A DNA stretch of 30,885 nucleotides from CAYQTL01 sp964420405 (GCA_964420405.1 CAYQTL010000061.1:1-30885); one strand, 5' to 3'. Shown: positions 21,691-30,568, counted from the stretch's first letter. Numbers and translations are program-made. The notes: generated by a model not told the origin, from the letters alone.

Positions 21691-24600
21691 GTGATCTGCC
21701 CGACGTGCGACTCCGAGACCTCGAGGGACGAGGGACGCTGCCCCCGCTGTGGCGAGGTCCTGCCCGGCCGGTGCCGCCGCGCCGCCCACGGTGGGGGGGA
21801 CCGGCGGCGAGTCCGGGACCCCGAAAGCTCCGGCTCTTCCGCCGACAGAGATGTCGACGTGGACATCATGTCGTCGTCCGCCGACGTCACCCGGGAGCCG
21901 ACGGGTAGCCAGCCGCCGGAGTCGTGGCCCCAAGCGGTGAGCCTGCTCGAGGTCGGGGAGACATTCGGCGATCGTTACCGGGTCGAGAAGCTCCTCGGCT
22001 CCGGCGGCATGGGAGCGGTGTACAAGGCCTGGGACGAGCAGGTCGACATCCCGGTGGCCCTCAAGGTGGTCCGCTCGGACGGGAGCACCGATCCGGCGAT
22101 GACACGACGGCTCGATCGGCGCTTCAAGCGCGAGCTGCTCCTGGCCCGCCAGGTAACCCACAAGAACGTCATCAGGATCCACGACATGGGAACGATCGAC
22201 GATGTCACGTACATCACCATGACCTACATCGACGGCGAAGACCTGGCGGAGATCCTCGAGCGGCAGCGCACGCTTTCGGTGTCCGAGGTCCTGCGGGTGA
22301 TGCGTCCCGCGCTGTCGGGTCTGGTGGCGGCCCACGAGGCCGGTGTGGTGCACCGGGACCTCAAGCCCTCCAACATCATGGTCGAGTCGTGCTCCGGTCA
22401 GAGCTACATCATGGACTTCGGAATCGCCACGTCGACCGCCATCGACCCGGCGGCCCTGGCCGGCGCCGGCGACGGCACCACCGCCACCACAGCTGCCCTG
22501 GCGAGCGGCTCCGACACGGACGGCCTCGCCGGGACCCTCCACTACATGGCGCCAGAGCAGCTCGTGGACACCGATGTCGACCAGCGCGCGGACGTCTACT
22601 CCTTCGGCCTCGTCTTGTACGACCTGTTGGTGGGGCGGCGGCGCATCGCCACGGCGGGCAGCGCGAACGGCGAGTTCCGAAACCGACTGGCGAAGGCTCC
22701 GCCATCGCCCCGCTCTCTCGACCCCTCAGTGCCCGAGGCACTCGACGTCATCATCAGCCGCTGCCTCGAGCCCGACGCCGAGGATCGTTTCCAGACCTCT
22801 TCCGAGCTCCAAGCCGCCCTCGATCGCCTGGACGACGAGGGCGAGCCGCTGCCGGTCAAACGGTCCCTGACGCCCACCATCGGGGCGACCGCAGCAGTCC
22901 TTGTGGCCGCCGTGGTCGGCGGCACCTGGTGGATGGCGTCGCACCTGACTCCCAGGGCGTCGACCGAGCCCATGACCGTTCTGGTTGCAGACTTCGTCAA
23001 CACCACGGGGGACGAGACCTTCGCCGGTGCACTGGAGCAGACCCTCGAAATCGCCATGGAGGGCGCCGGCTTCATCAACGCCTTCCCCTCGGCCAACGCC
23101 CGCAGGATCGCACACCAGCTCCGGCCCGGACGTCGGCTCGACGAGGACCTGGCGCGGTTGGTGTCGCGGCGTGAGGGTCTGAGCGTCATCCTGGTCGGGT
23201 CACTGGATCTCGGCGAGCACGGGTACACGATCGCGGTGGAGGCCCTCGACCCGGGAGTCGAGTCGGGTGTGAGACGGCCGCTGGCGTCGGCGCGGGCGGT
23301 GGCGAAGAAGAAGGACAACGTCCTGGCGAAGGTGGCCGAGGTTGCCGCCGACCTTCGCGGGAAGCTCGGTGACTCGGCCCCGGAGAGCGACCGGCTGGCG
23401 GCGGTCGAAACGTTCACCACCGCTTCCCTGAGTGCCATGCAGGCATATGCGTACGCTCAGGACCTGTCGGCCCAGGGCAGGTTCGAGGAGGCCCTGGAGT
23501 CCTACGAGTCGGCGGTGAAGCACGACCCGAAGTTCGGACGCGCCTACGCCGGCTTGGGCGTCGTCTACGGCAACCTTCGGCAGGAGGAGAAGGCCGAGGC
23601 GGCCTACCTGAAGGCCATCCAGAACCTGGACCGGATGTCGGAACGCGAGCGTTACCGTACGCTGGGAGGCTACTACCTCCTGGTGGCCCGCAACTACGAC
23701 AAGGCCATCCAGAACTACGGAACCCTGGTCGAGCTGTTCCCGGCCGACGGCGGCGGTCGCACCAATCTCGCCCTGGCCTATCTCAACCGGCGGGACTTCG
23801 ACAAGGCGGTTGCCTCGGGCGCCGAGGCGGTGGAGCTCGCCCCCGGGAACCTCGTCCAGCGGATGAACCTCGCGATGTACGCCATGTACGCCGGTGACTT
23901 CGAGACCGCGATCGAGGAGTCGAACGTCGTGCTCGAGCAGAACCCGTCCTTCGGTTACGCCCTGTTCACGATCGGCCGGTCAGCCGTGGCGGTGGGCGAC
24001 ATCGACCTCGCACGGGACGCCTTTCGGCGACTCGGCGATCTGGACGTGATCGGCTCGCCCCTTGCTCCCCTGGGTGAGGCCGACCTCGAGATGGTGCTCG
24101 GCCGACACCTGCGTGCTTCCGAAATCCTCTCGGCGGCGGTCGAGCGCTCGGACGACCCGTTCCAGAAGGCGGCCATGCTCGTGGCGCTGGCCGAGGCCAG
24201 GCTCGCGACTGGCGACGCCGAGGCCGCCACCTCGACGGCCCACACGGCGTTGGCCTTGAGCCAGCACGAGAGCGTCCTCTACCCGGCGGGCCGGGTGCTG
24301 CTCCACGGCGGCGACCCAGTCGGCATGATGGAGATCGCCACCCGGCTCGAGGACCGACTGCAGAGCCAGACCACCGCCCTTGCCGGGCTGCTGCGCGGCG
24401 AGCGTTTCCTGGTCGAGGGCCGTCTACCGGAGGCCGTGCGTACCCTCCGCGGCGCCCTGAGCGAGCACGACCTCTGGTTCGCCCACTTCCTTCTCGGCCG
24501 GGCCAGTCTCGAGGTCGGCCACGTGGCCGAGGCCATCGACGAGCTCGACCTCTGCCGCAGGCGCAGGGGCGAGATCACTGACGTCTTTCTGGTGGACAGC

Positions 24601-24774
24601 GCGACCTTCCGCCACTTCCCTCCCGCCCTGTACTGGCTGGCCCGCGCCCATGAGGCCCTGGGCGGTGGCGCCGCCGCCGAGGCGCTCTACGGCGAGCTCA
24701 TCGAGCTCCACGCCGACGCGGACACTCCGGATCCCTTGGTCGAAGACGCCGCCGAGCGACTCGGGATCGGCTGA
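21691..24774 (+). CDS. Zinc-ribbon serine/threonine protein kinase with transmembrane helix and TPR domain
   Basis: A 1027-residue Hanks-type kinase, GTG start. Residues 3-20 are a zinc ribbon (C3, C6, C17, C20). A low-complexity linker leads to the kinase domain at about 96-385: GSGGMG loop (103-108), Lys125 in VALKVV, Glu148, HRDLKPSN (221-228), DFG (242-244), APEQ (287-290), DVYSFGLVLYDLL. All catalytic residues are present, so it should be active. The DFG-APE segment is long, with an Ala/Thr/Gly-rich insert (TTATTAALASG) offering phosphorylation sites. One transmembrane helix lies at about 396-418, then a FlgO/TolB-like domain (MTVLVADFVNTTGDETFAGA, 428 to about 560) and a TPR array from about 575 to 1000. 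This architecture is common in Acidobacteriota; partners are unknown. No phosphatase is adjacent. Confidence 0.93.
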   Translation: MICPTCDSETSRDEGRCPRCGEVLPGRCRRAAHGGGDRRRVRDPESSGSSADRDVDVDIMSSSADVTREPTGSQPPESWPQAVSLLEVGETFGDRYRVEKLLGSGGMGAVYKAWDEQVDIPVALKVVRSDGSTDPAMTRRLDRRFKRELLLARQVTHKNVIRIHDMGTIDDVTYITMTYIDGEDLAEILERQRTLSVSEVLRVMRPALSGLVAAHEAGVVHRDLKPSNIMVESCSGQSYIMDFGIATSTAIDPAALAGAGDGTTATTAALASGSDTDGLAGTLHYMAPEQLVDTDVDQRADVYSFGLVLYDLLVGRRRIATAGSANGEFRNRLAKAPPSPRSLDPSVPEALDVIISRCLEPDAEDRFQTSSELQAALDRLDDEGEPLPVKRSLTPTIGATAAVLVAAVVGGTWWMASHLTPRASTEPMTVLVADFVNTTGDETFAGALEQTLEIAMEGAGFINAFPSANARRIAHQLRPGRRLDEDLARLVSRREGLSVILVGSLDLGEHGYTIAVEALDPGVESGVRRPLASARAVAKKKDNVLAKVAEVAADLRGKLGDSAPESDRLAAVETFTTASLSAMQAYAYAQDLSAQGRFEEALESYESAVKHDPKFGRAYAGLGVVYGNLRQEEKAEAAYLKAIQNLDRMSERERYRTLGGYYLLVARNYDKAIQNYGTLVELFPADGGGRTNLALAYLNRRDFDKAVASGAEAVELAPGNLVQRMNLAMYAMYAGDFETAIEESNVVLEQNPSFGYALFTIGRSAVAVGDIDLARDAFRRLGDLDVIGSPLAPLGEADLEMVLGRHLRASEILSAAVERSDDPFQKAAMLVALAEARLATGDAEAATSTAHTALALSQHESVLYPAGRVLLHGGDPVGMMEIATRLEDRLQSQTTALAGLLRGERFLVEGRLPEAVRTLRGALSEHDLWFAHFLLGRASLEVGHVAEAIDELDLCRRRRGEITDVFLVDSATFRHFPPALYWLARAHEALGGGAAAEALYGELIELHADADTPDPLVEDAAERLGIG

Positions 24775-24806
24775 CATTCGTCGCACCGCTTCGGGCGTCG
24801 AAGAAC

Positions 24807-24823
24807 GGCCGTGTCTCACGGCC
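24807..24823 (+). terminator. Short hairpin after the kinase gene
   Basis: GGCCGTG, loop TCT, CACGGCC: seven base pairs, 32 bases after the stop codon. No T tract follows. Confidence 0.4.
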
Positions 24824-24970
24824 TGTACCGGCTCGTGATCGCCGACCAAACCTCTCCTGGCCGGGTCGGCGGCTTCAGTGGCGGACGTCTCCGCCTCCCG
24901 ACCGCTGACGCGCGCCGGAGCGATCGAGCCACGGACCCACCGGGCGCCCCCCGCTCATCCCGCAGGAGGT

Positions 24971-25437
24971 CGCCGGGCGCGACGCGCACGTGCACGCGGC
25001 CCCGTAGCGCCAGCTTCCAGCTGGCAACGCTTTGCAGGCCGGTGCGGGCTCCCGCCGATCGGAGCACCAGGGGGGACGTCTGCGTGCCGGCTGGAAGCCG
25101 GCGCTACGGGCTGGCTTTGCAGGCCGGTGCGGGCTCCCGCCGATCGGAGGCACCGGGCTCGGACGTCGCTCCGTAGCGCCACCTTCCAGGTGGCAGGCTT
25201 GTGCAGGCCGATACGCGATCCCGCAGATCGGTGCACGAGGCTCGGACGTGTGCTTGCCGGCTGGCAACTCACCGGAGGGAGCGGCTGCGGCTGAGGCCAC
25301 GCGGGGTCGAAGAGGGTGGGCGGGGTGGCCATCAACCGCCCGCTCATCCCGGGGGGGGACGCCGGGCGCGACGCGCACGAGCACGCCGGCGCTACGGGGT
25401 CGCCGGGCGCGGAGCGCACGAGCACGTCGGCGCTAGG
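24971..25437. repeat. REP-like repeat field
   Basis: Palindromes: GCCAGC-TTCCA-GCTGGC at 25009-25025 after CCGTAGC; GCCGGC-TGGAA-GCCGGC at 25086-25102 before GCTACGG; GCCACC-TTCCA-GGTGGC at 25178-25194 after CCGTAGC; and a half element (GCCGGCTGGC) at 25256-25265. Spacers of the type GCCGATCGGAGCACCAGG recur between them. A second unit, CGCCGGGCGCGACGCGCACG, occurs at 24971, 25360 and (one base changed) 25401, the last two followed by GAGCACG[CT]CGGCGCTA. The final copy supplies the stop codon of the DUF418 gene. No open frame in the 24775-25432 interval resembles a protein. Confidence 0.82.
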
Positions 25438-26686
25438 TTCGTGCCGACTGGAGCCGTCCGTAGGTGAGGCGGCGCCAGAGCCACTCGAGCGGCCCGTACC
25501 TGTGCCGCGCGAGCCAGGCGGACGCGAACGGCACCAGCATCGCCCAGACTGCGAGGACGATCAGCAGCTGCCCCCAACGGGGAACCTGGCCGTACAGGCC
25601 GAGCCCGTGGCCGAAGAACAGGGCCGTGCAGAGGAGAGTCTGCAGGATGTAACAGCTGAACGCCATGCGGCCCACCGGGCCCAGCGCGCGGACGAACCAG
25701 CTCCCGGGCCGTCGCCGGCAGACGAGCATCACGAGCGCCACCCAGGCCAGGGCTGTTCCGAGCGACCCCCAGTAGTTGAAGAGCGTCCCGCCGTACATGG
25801 AGTGCTCCGCCGCCCAGCCGTGGGCGAAGTGCCGGACCGCGCCCCAGCCGGTGAGCCCCAGACCGATCGGCAGCCCCACGAGCGCCATCACGGCGTAGAA
25901 CCGGTCCGATCGCTCCGCGGAGAAGACTCCGAGCTTCATCAGCCCCATCCCGAGGAGCATCAGGCCGCCGATCCGCCAGCCGCCCCAGATCACGTAGACG
26001 AACGTGTGGAGCATGAGCGAGTCGGGCACCCGCAGCGACATCTGCGCCAGCCAGCCGCTGCGGTAGACCTCGAGCCGGTGCTCGACGATCTCCCGCGGCG
26101 GGTCCCAGAAGCTCAGGGCGCCCTCGCGCGCCTCCGGCGGCCAGTACGGCAACGACCACTGGAAGAACCCGTACAGCGCGGTTCCCATCACCAGCAGCAC
26201 CAGGGCGCAGACGATCAGCGTCCGCGGGCTCAGCCGGCGGAGGGGGTACACGAGCATTCCTGTCATGGCGTACCAGACGAGGATGTCGCCGGTCCACAGC
26301 CCGTAGGCGTGGACGACGCCGAACGCCAGCAGCCAGGCCATGCGCCGGTAGTGGATCCCCAGCGGTCGCACCCCCCGGGCCTCGAGCCGGCCCGCCAGCA
26401 GCACGATGCCGGCGCCGAACAGCATCGAGAAGATCGCCATGAACTTCATGTCCGCCAGCAGGTGGGACACCAGCCACACGACGAGGTTCACGCCGGTGAG
26501 ATCGCCCCAGGCGGTCGGGTTGAAGTAGGCCGGGTCCGGCATCGAGAACGACTGGATGTTCATCACCAGGATGCCGAGGACGGCGAAGCCCCGCAACACG
26601 TCGAGCGAGCCGATCCGCTCCGCCGCGGCGGTCGGCTCCGCGGGGCGCGCGCCGAGGGTGTCGGACATCGGTACGGACTGGCTCAT
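25433..26686 (-). CDS. DUF418 family multi-span membrane protein (YeiB-like)
   Basis: A 417-residue inner-membrane protein with about ten hydrophobic helices. RIGSLDVLRGFAVLGILVMN (24-43) is the characteristic N-terminal signature shared with acyltransferase-3-like membrane proteins; later RLEARGVRPLGIHYRRMAWL, and the DUF418 C-terminal block with YWGSLGTALAWVALVML and GRMAFSCYILQTLLCTALFF. Bacillus and E. coli relatives have no firm function; transport or surface modification is suspected. The ATG overlaps the preceding stop as ATGA; an ATG six codons in (MSDTLG) is an alternative. Its TAG stop and last codons come from the edge of the REP field, so its C-terminus may have been trimmed or extended by the repeat. 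Last gene of a four-gene operon. Confidence 0.9.
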   Translation of the reverse strand: MSQSVPMSDTLGARPAEPTAAAERIGSLDVLRGFAVLGILVMNIQSFSMPDPAYFNPTAWGDLTGVNLVVWLVSHLLADMKFMAIFSMLFGAGIVLLAGRLEARGVRPLGIHYRRMAWLLAFGVVHAYGLWTGDILVWYAMTGMLVYPLRRLSPRTLIVCALVLLVMGTALYGFFQWSLPYWPPEAREGALSFWDPPREIVEHRLEVYRSGWLAQMSLRVPDSLMLHTFVYVIWGGWRIGGLMLLGMGLMKLGVFSAERSDRFYAVMALVGLPIGLGLTGWGAVRHFAHGWAAEHSMYGGTLFNYWGSLGTALAWVALVMLVCRRRPGSWFVRALGPVGRMAFSCYILQTLLCTALFFGHGLGLYGQVPRWGQLLIVLAVWAMLVPFASAWLARHRYGPLEWLWRRLTYGRLQSART

Positions 26687-27684
26687 CGTGCCTCCAGATC
26701 GTGGGGGCCTCGGGAATCCTGTCGCCGCGTCGCGGCGAGGCTGACGTCGTCGTCGCCGGCCATCGTCCCGGCGATCTCCACGACGGGTCCCCTCGGGCCA
26801 GCTTCGGCCTCGTCTTTCGTCGTCGTGACCGCGTCGTCCGACCTCCGCGCCCGCGAGATGATCGCATCGAGCCACACCCGGCGGATGATCGCACTTCCGG
26901 GGTAGACGATCCGCCAGTACCGCCCGAACACCCGCCGTCCGTCGTCGTCGTTGCCGAGGGTGCGGGTCTCGGTTGAGACGCGGCAGATCCCGTCGCCCTC
27001 CTCGACGACGCGGATGTTGAACACCACCTTGATCGCGCCGGGTTCGTCGTAGGCCAGGAAGTCCTCGGCGGTCCTGACCGGCGGCGGCGCCTCGTTGACC
27101 CACGGCCGGCCGACCATCCCGTACACGATCTCGCCCGGGTCCGACTCGTCCAACGGCAGGAACCCGCTGCCGGGCTGCCGCATCATGTCGAGGATCGGTC
27201 GGCGGTCGGGTGGCGCCGCGCTGAGCTGTCCGCCGGCGAGGGCACGCAGCCGCATGAGGAGCACGGCCGCCGGCATGTCGGCCAGGCTGACGGCCCGGAC
27301 CACCTCCTCGACCCGTTCCCGCGGCGCGCGGACGCGAGCCTCGTGGTACTCGCGGGACTGGTACTCGGGAAGGAAGTGGTCGATCCGCTGCGGGTCGCCC
27401 TCCGCCTGCACCACGGATGCCGGCCAGAGGACGGCGGTGACTGCCACCAGCACGCCGACCCCGAGAACCAGCAGTCCGGAGCGGCGGCTGCGGACACCGA
27501 CGAACCGCAGCGGCCTGGCGAGCGACGCCGCGCCGACCAGCGCCAGAACGATCCCGCCCCAGGCCGCGAAGCTCCCCGGCAGGAACGGGACGTAGTGCAG
27601 GAAGACGACTGCCACGACGGCCACCGTGACCGCTCCCAGGCCGAGCGCGACGCGCCGTCTGCGGACCATCCTCGCCTCGCTCAT
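26683..27684 (-). CDS. Membrane protein with SRPBCC-like domain
   Basis: A 333-residue protein. Three hydrophobic helices occupy residues about 10-30, 38-56 and 68-90. From about 100 the sequence is soluble and looks like an SRPBCC (START-like) domain: AREYHEARVRAPRERV-type opening strand and helix, FLPLDESDPGEIVYGMVG, then IKVVFNIRVVEEGDGICRVS, TETRTLGNDDDGRRVFGRYW and IVYPGSAIIRRVWL. The TETR...F..YW..I.PGS..IRR pattern recurs in uncharacterised SRPBCC proteins, where a hydrophobic pocket binds lipid-like ligands. The C-terminal 45 residues are charged and variable. It overlaps the DUF418 start by four bases. A lipid-binding or envelope-sensing role is inference. Confidence 0.8.
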   Translation of the reverse strand: MSEARMVRRRRVALGLGAVTVAVVAVVFLHYVPFLPGSFAAWGGIVLALVGAASLARPLRFVGVRSRRSGLLVLGVGVLVAVTAVLWPASVVQAEGDPQRIDHFLPEYQSREYHEARVRAPRERVEEVVRAVSLADMPAAVLLMRLRALAGGQLSAAPPDRRPILDMMRQPGSGFLPLDESDPGEIVYGMVGRPWVNEAPPPVRTAEDFLAYDEPGAIKVVFNIRVVEEGDGICRVSTETRTLGNDDDGRRVFGRYWRIVYPGSAIIRRVWLDAIISRARRSDDAVTTTKDEAEAGPRGPVVEIAGTMAGDDDVSLAATRRQDSRGPHDLEAR

Positions 27685-27702
27685 CGCACGTCCCCTCTTC
27701 TC

Positions 27703-28566
27703 CTACCGGGCGGTGACGTCCCAGCCATCCCTGGTGTTGATCGCCAGCTCGAACGGGTTCGAGACCGGGTCGTAGGCGGCCTCCAGCCGGCTCCGGTAGG
27801 GATCGAGGGACGCGACCGTCGCCGGTGGCAGACCGTCCTGCCACGGAACGCGGCTGCCGTCGCCTGCCATCGCCTCGAGCTCGTCTGACAGCGTCGCGGC
27901 CCATGCGCCTTCCCCACCGGGGCCGGCGGACTCGAGCCCGTTCCGGAGCATCGCGACCAGGTCGTCGTGAAGGCGGCGGACCGATGCCCCGTGCTGGATC
28001 TCGACGGTGACCCTGTCCTGCCGGTCGCGTCCGGTGATCGGGCCCTCGTCGACCGGGCGCCCCAACCAGCTGTGGTAGACCACGGTGTACAGGTACGTGT
28101 ACTCGCCCAGACCCATGCCGTGGGCCTCGAGCCCCCGGTTCCGGGCCGCGAAGAACCCGCCGATCCTGGCCCCCATGCCGAGGGTGGACCTCACGACGGC
28201 GACCACGCCGCGCACCTTCTCCCCCGCCGGCTGCTCGTCGAGCTTCCGTGCCTCGTCCTCGGACATGGGGATCACGGCGAACGCCTCCGCCATCCTCCTC
28301 CTGGCCGCGGCCGTCTCCCGCCGCACGGCGAGGAAGCTCTCGATCCGCTCCGGGGGGATCTCGCCACCCGCCCACGGCACGAACTCGCCGACCGCCCCGT
28401 GTCGCCCTTCGAGCTCGGCCCGGACCTTTACGGCGTCGTCGAAGCTCTCGAGGCTGTCGCGGACGAGGATCACGCCACCCAGCGCGAGGGCCGCGACGAC
28501 CACTCCGAGAAGCACGCATCCGCCGCCACACCCCAGCGCCCACGTGCCCGTCCTGCCGGTGGCCAT
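27703..28566 (-). CDS. Membrane-anchored protein with N-terminal GCGGGC motif
   Basis: A 287-residue protein, family not recognised. The N-terminus reads MATGRTGTWALGCGGGCVLL: two cysteines in a glycine turn (GCGGGC, 12-17) directly before one transmembrane helix (about 18-36). The remainder is a helical extracytoplasmic region: VRAELEGRHGAVGEFVPWAG, ERIESFLAVRRETAAARRRM, FFAARNRGLEAHGMGLGEYT, ending PFELAINTRDGWDVTAR. A GGGGAGAG ribosome site sits before the ATG; the frame is open upstream only as shadow. The gene lies 18 bases before the SRPBCC gene and 83 bases after the toast-rack gene, whose product has the same Cys-Gly motif. Confidence 0.8.
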   Translation of the reverse strand: MATGRTGTWALGCGGGCVLLGVVVAALALGGVILVRDSLESFDDAVKVRAELEGRHGAVGEFVPWAGGEIPPERIESFLAVRRETAAARRRMAEAFAVIPMSEDEARKLDEQPAGEKVRGVVAVVRSTLGMGARIGGFFAARNRGLEAHGMGLGEYTYLYTVVYHSWLGRPVDEGPITGRDRQDRVTVEIQHGASVRRLHDDLVAMLRNGLESAGPGGEGAWAATLSDELEAMAGDGSRVPWQDGLPPATVASLDPYRSRLEAAYDPVSNPFELAINTRDGWDVTAR

Positions 28567-28649
28567 CGCTACTCTCCCCTGCTCGCGGCGATTCTCCCAG
28601 GATCGGAAACGATCCTCACGACCAGGGAGTTCACGCGGCTCACCGAGGA

Positions 28650-29573
28650 TCAGTCCACCAGCTCGACGTCGCCCCACCGGGCGTGGATCCGGAGGTGCAG
28701 GGTCGGCGCGTCGAGGCCCTCACGCTCATGACCGGGAACCCCGCGGACGTTGACGTCGTGCGGCAGCCGCACGGAGGCGCCGCCCATCCTCGTCCGCACC
28801 TCCACCTCGGCGTCACCTCGCCACGGGCCGCCCAGGTCCACCTCGGCCCCGCCCATGCCGGTCTCGATCTCGAGCCTCGCCGGGCTGGCGTTGCCGAGCC
28901 CGGCCGCCGTGAACCCGCCCATGGAGGTCCGGATCCGCAGGCTCTCCATCGCCTCACGGTTCGGCTCGGAGAAGAACAGCTCGAAGCCACCCTGGGTGGC
29001 CTCGATCTCGGCCGCCCGCAGCCACAGCCCCCCGAGCTCGAGGATGCCGCCTCCCTGGGCGACCTCGAGGTCGAGCCCGATGGGGATTTCAGAGGGAAGC
29101 AGGACCTCGACCCGAGGGCTCACGCCGGAGAAGAGCTGCCGCAACGCCGTCATCCAGCCGCCTCCACGGCCCGTGAACCGTACCTCGTACCGCCACCGCC
29201 CGCCGTCGTCGGTCACCAGCCGCTCGGAGAGCTCGTGGGTCTCCCGGTCGAAGGTGGCCTCGACCCGCAGCCGCTCTCCCGGCGGCGCCGGCCTCACGAC
29301 GATCTCGCCGTGCCGGAGGTCGAGGTGGACGATCCCGACCGGATCCGCGCCGCCGCGACCCAGGACCGGCCCGGAGAGCTCCGTGTCCACCGCGCCGGAG
29401 GGAACGGTCGGTGCCTCCGGGGGTGCCGCCGGCAGCGCAGGCACGAGCTCCTCGGAGGCCACGTCGACCTCCCGGCTTCCGATCCACGCCGACCCTGCCA
29501 GCACCGCTCCCACCAGCGCCAGCACGCCCACGACGAGCAGACATCCCCCGCATCCCGTCCGGATCACGCCCAT
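28650..29573 (-). CDS. Toast-rack/DUF2154-DUF4097-like membrane-anchored protein
   Basis: A 307-residue protein. MGVIRTGCGGCLLVVGVLAL carries GCGGC (7-11) directly before one transmembrane helix (about 11-29). After an Ala/Pro linker (40-62) comes a beta-rich domain (LSGPVLGRGGADPVGIVHLD, LRHGEIVVRPAPPGERL), then about five short strands-and-turn repeats near 185-280 marked by AQGGG, TQGGF, SMGGF, GMGGA and RMGGA. This right-handed ladder is the pattern of the toast-rack/LiaF C-terminal fold found in cell-envelope stress and adhesion-like proteins. Three tandem GGAGG sites precede the ATG. It is the first gene of the four-gene operon; envelope sensing is inference. Confidence 0.82.
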   Translation of the reverse strand: MGVIRTGCGGCLLVVGVLALVGAVLAGSAWIGSREVDVASEELVPALPAAPPEAPTVPSGAVDTELSGPVLGRGGADPVGIVHLDLRHGEIVVRPAPPGERLRVEATFDRETHELSERLVTDDGGRWRYEVRFTGRGGGWMTALRQLFSGVSPRVEVLLPSEIPIGLDLEVAQGGGILELGGLWLRAAEIEATQGGFELFFSEPNREAMESLRIRTSMGGFTAAGLGNASPARLEIETGMGGAEVDLGGPWRGDAEVEVRTRMGGASVRLPHDVNVRGVPGHEREGLDAPTLHLRIHARWGDVELVD

Positions 29574-29578
29574 CGGCT

Positions 29579-29599
29579 CCTCCGATCCTCCGATCCTCC
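29579..29599 (-). promoter_or_regulatory. Triple ribosome-binding site before the toast-rack gene
   Basis: GGAGG occurs three times on the minus strand at 29579-29583, 29587-29591 and 29595-29599, as a GGAGGATC octamer repeat. Only the proximal copy, five bases from the ATG at 29573, is at normal Shine-Dalgarno distance. Confidence 0.7.
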
Positions 29600-29849
29600 G
29601 GCCGCTGCCTCGCTCCCGAGTCGGAACGGGCCGGAGGTGGCGCATCCGAACCGAGGCATCGCCGGCGGCGCGCGACGTCGGCCGTCTCCCTCGGGAGCGT
29701 GGCGGCGGTGTCGTACACCCTAACGCGATCGCCGTCGATCGGTTCCCACGCCCCCGACGGACCACGTGACCTGCCGAGGACGGAAGCCCGCTCCCGGCCG
29801 GCGCGCTCTCGACGGTCCCCGCGGCGAATCGGCCCGCCGCCGAGCCGGA

Positions 29850-30386
29850 TCAGAGACCCGGCAGACCCTGCTGGCCACCGTCGTAGACCAGGCGGCCGTC
29901 CTCGACCCTGGCGAACGCCGGCAGCCGGTGGACCTCGACGCGACGGGCGTCGGCGATGTGCACGACCTCGTGCCCCCGGACCGCCAGCCAGTCGGCGATC
30001 AGCCGGCGGTGGCAGCTGACCCACCGCGCCTCCGCGCACATCAGGGCGGTGCGGCGATCCGCCGCCTCCTCGAGGAGCGTCCGGGCCGCCGATCCGAACG
30101 TCTCGCTGTCGAGGTGGTCGGCGTACGCCGCGAACCCGGGCTCCTCCCACGCGGTGTGGACCGAGCCCTCCCGGCGGGACCGGCGGCCGCCGAGCCCCTC
30201 GAGCCACAGGTAGGCGATCCCGGCCTCTCCGAGGGCTTCTTCGAGCGACCCCCAGGAGAAGTGCGGGTGCCGTCGCGAGCCCGGGAACCTGCGCACATCG
30301 ACGACGAGCCCGACGCCGTGCGATGCCAGGATCGAGATCAGCTCGCCCGGCTCGCGGTTCGAGTGCCCGACCGTGAAGATGCGCAT
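29850..30386 (-). CDS. DUF488 family protein
   Basis: A 178-residue cytoplasmic protein starting MRIFTVGHSNREPGELISIL, the family's hallmark opening. It continues with LVVDVRRFPGSRRHPHFSWG, YLWLEGLGGRRS, and the conserved ALMCAEARWVSCHRRLIADW with the paired cysteine and CHR, followed by VVHI. These are all DUF488 features, and the length is normal. The family's biochemical function is not established. The start is the internal ATG; a GTG two codons upstream is possible. It stands alone between the toast-rack operon and the divergent RDD gene. A TATGAT hexamer on this strand at 30497-30492 could be a -10 about 105 bases upstream. Confidence 0.92.
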   Translation of the reverse strand: MRIFTVGHSNREPGELISILASHGVGLVVDVRRFPGSRRHPHFSWGSLEEALGEAGIAYLWLEGLGGRRSRREGSVHTAWEEPGFAAYADHLDSETFGSAARTLLEEAADRRTALMCAEARWVSCHRRLIADWLAVRGHEVVHIADARRVEVHRLPAFARVEDGRLVYDGGQQGLPGL

Positions 30387-30562
30387 CCCCACCCGACCGG
30401 CTCACGCCGGCACTGCGGTCGGTACACCCGGCCCACAGGAGACGGCGGCGCCTCGGATCCACGTGCCCTGCAGCCGTTCGACCATCCGGGGATCATATCA
30501 ACGACCGGGGTCTCCGCCCGGTGGGATGCGCACCCGGACACGGTCGAGAGGAGTGACTGGTG

Positions 30563-30568
30563 TAGCCT
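30563..30568 (+). promoter_or_regulatory. TAGCCT -10-like hexamer six bases before the RDD gene
   Basis: TAGCCT fits the TANNNT form of leaderless -10 elements and ends six bases before the ATG at 30575. No Shine-Dalgarno lies between; the only GAGGAG-like sequence (30548-30553) is over 20 bases from the ATG. Confidence 0.4.

Noticed and set aside
24775..25432. A gene in the interval after the kinase
   Set aside because: Open frames there consist of translated REP-type repeats and end in the repeat units; none has a ribosome site or family resemblance.
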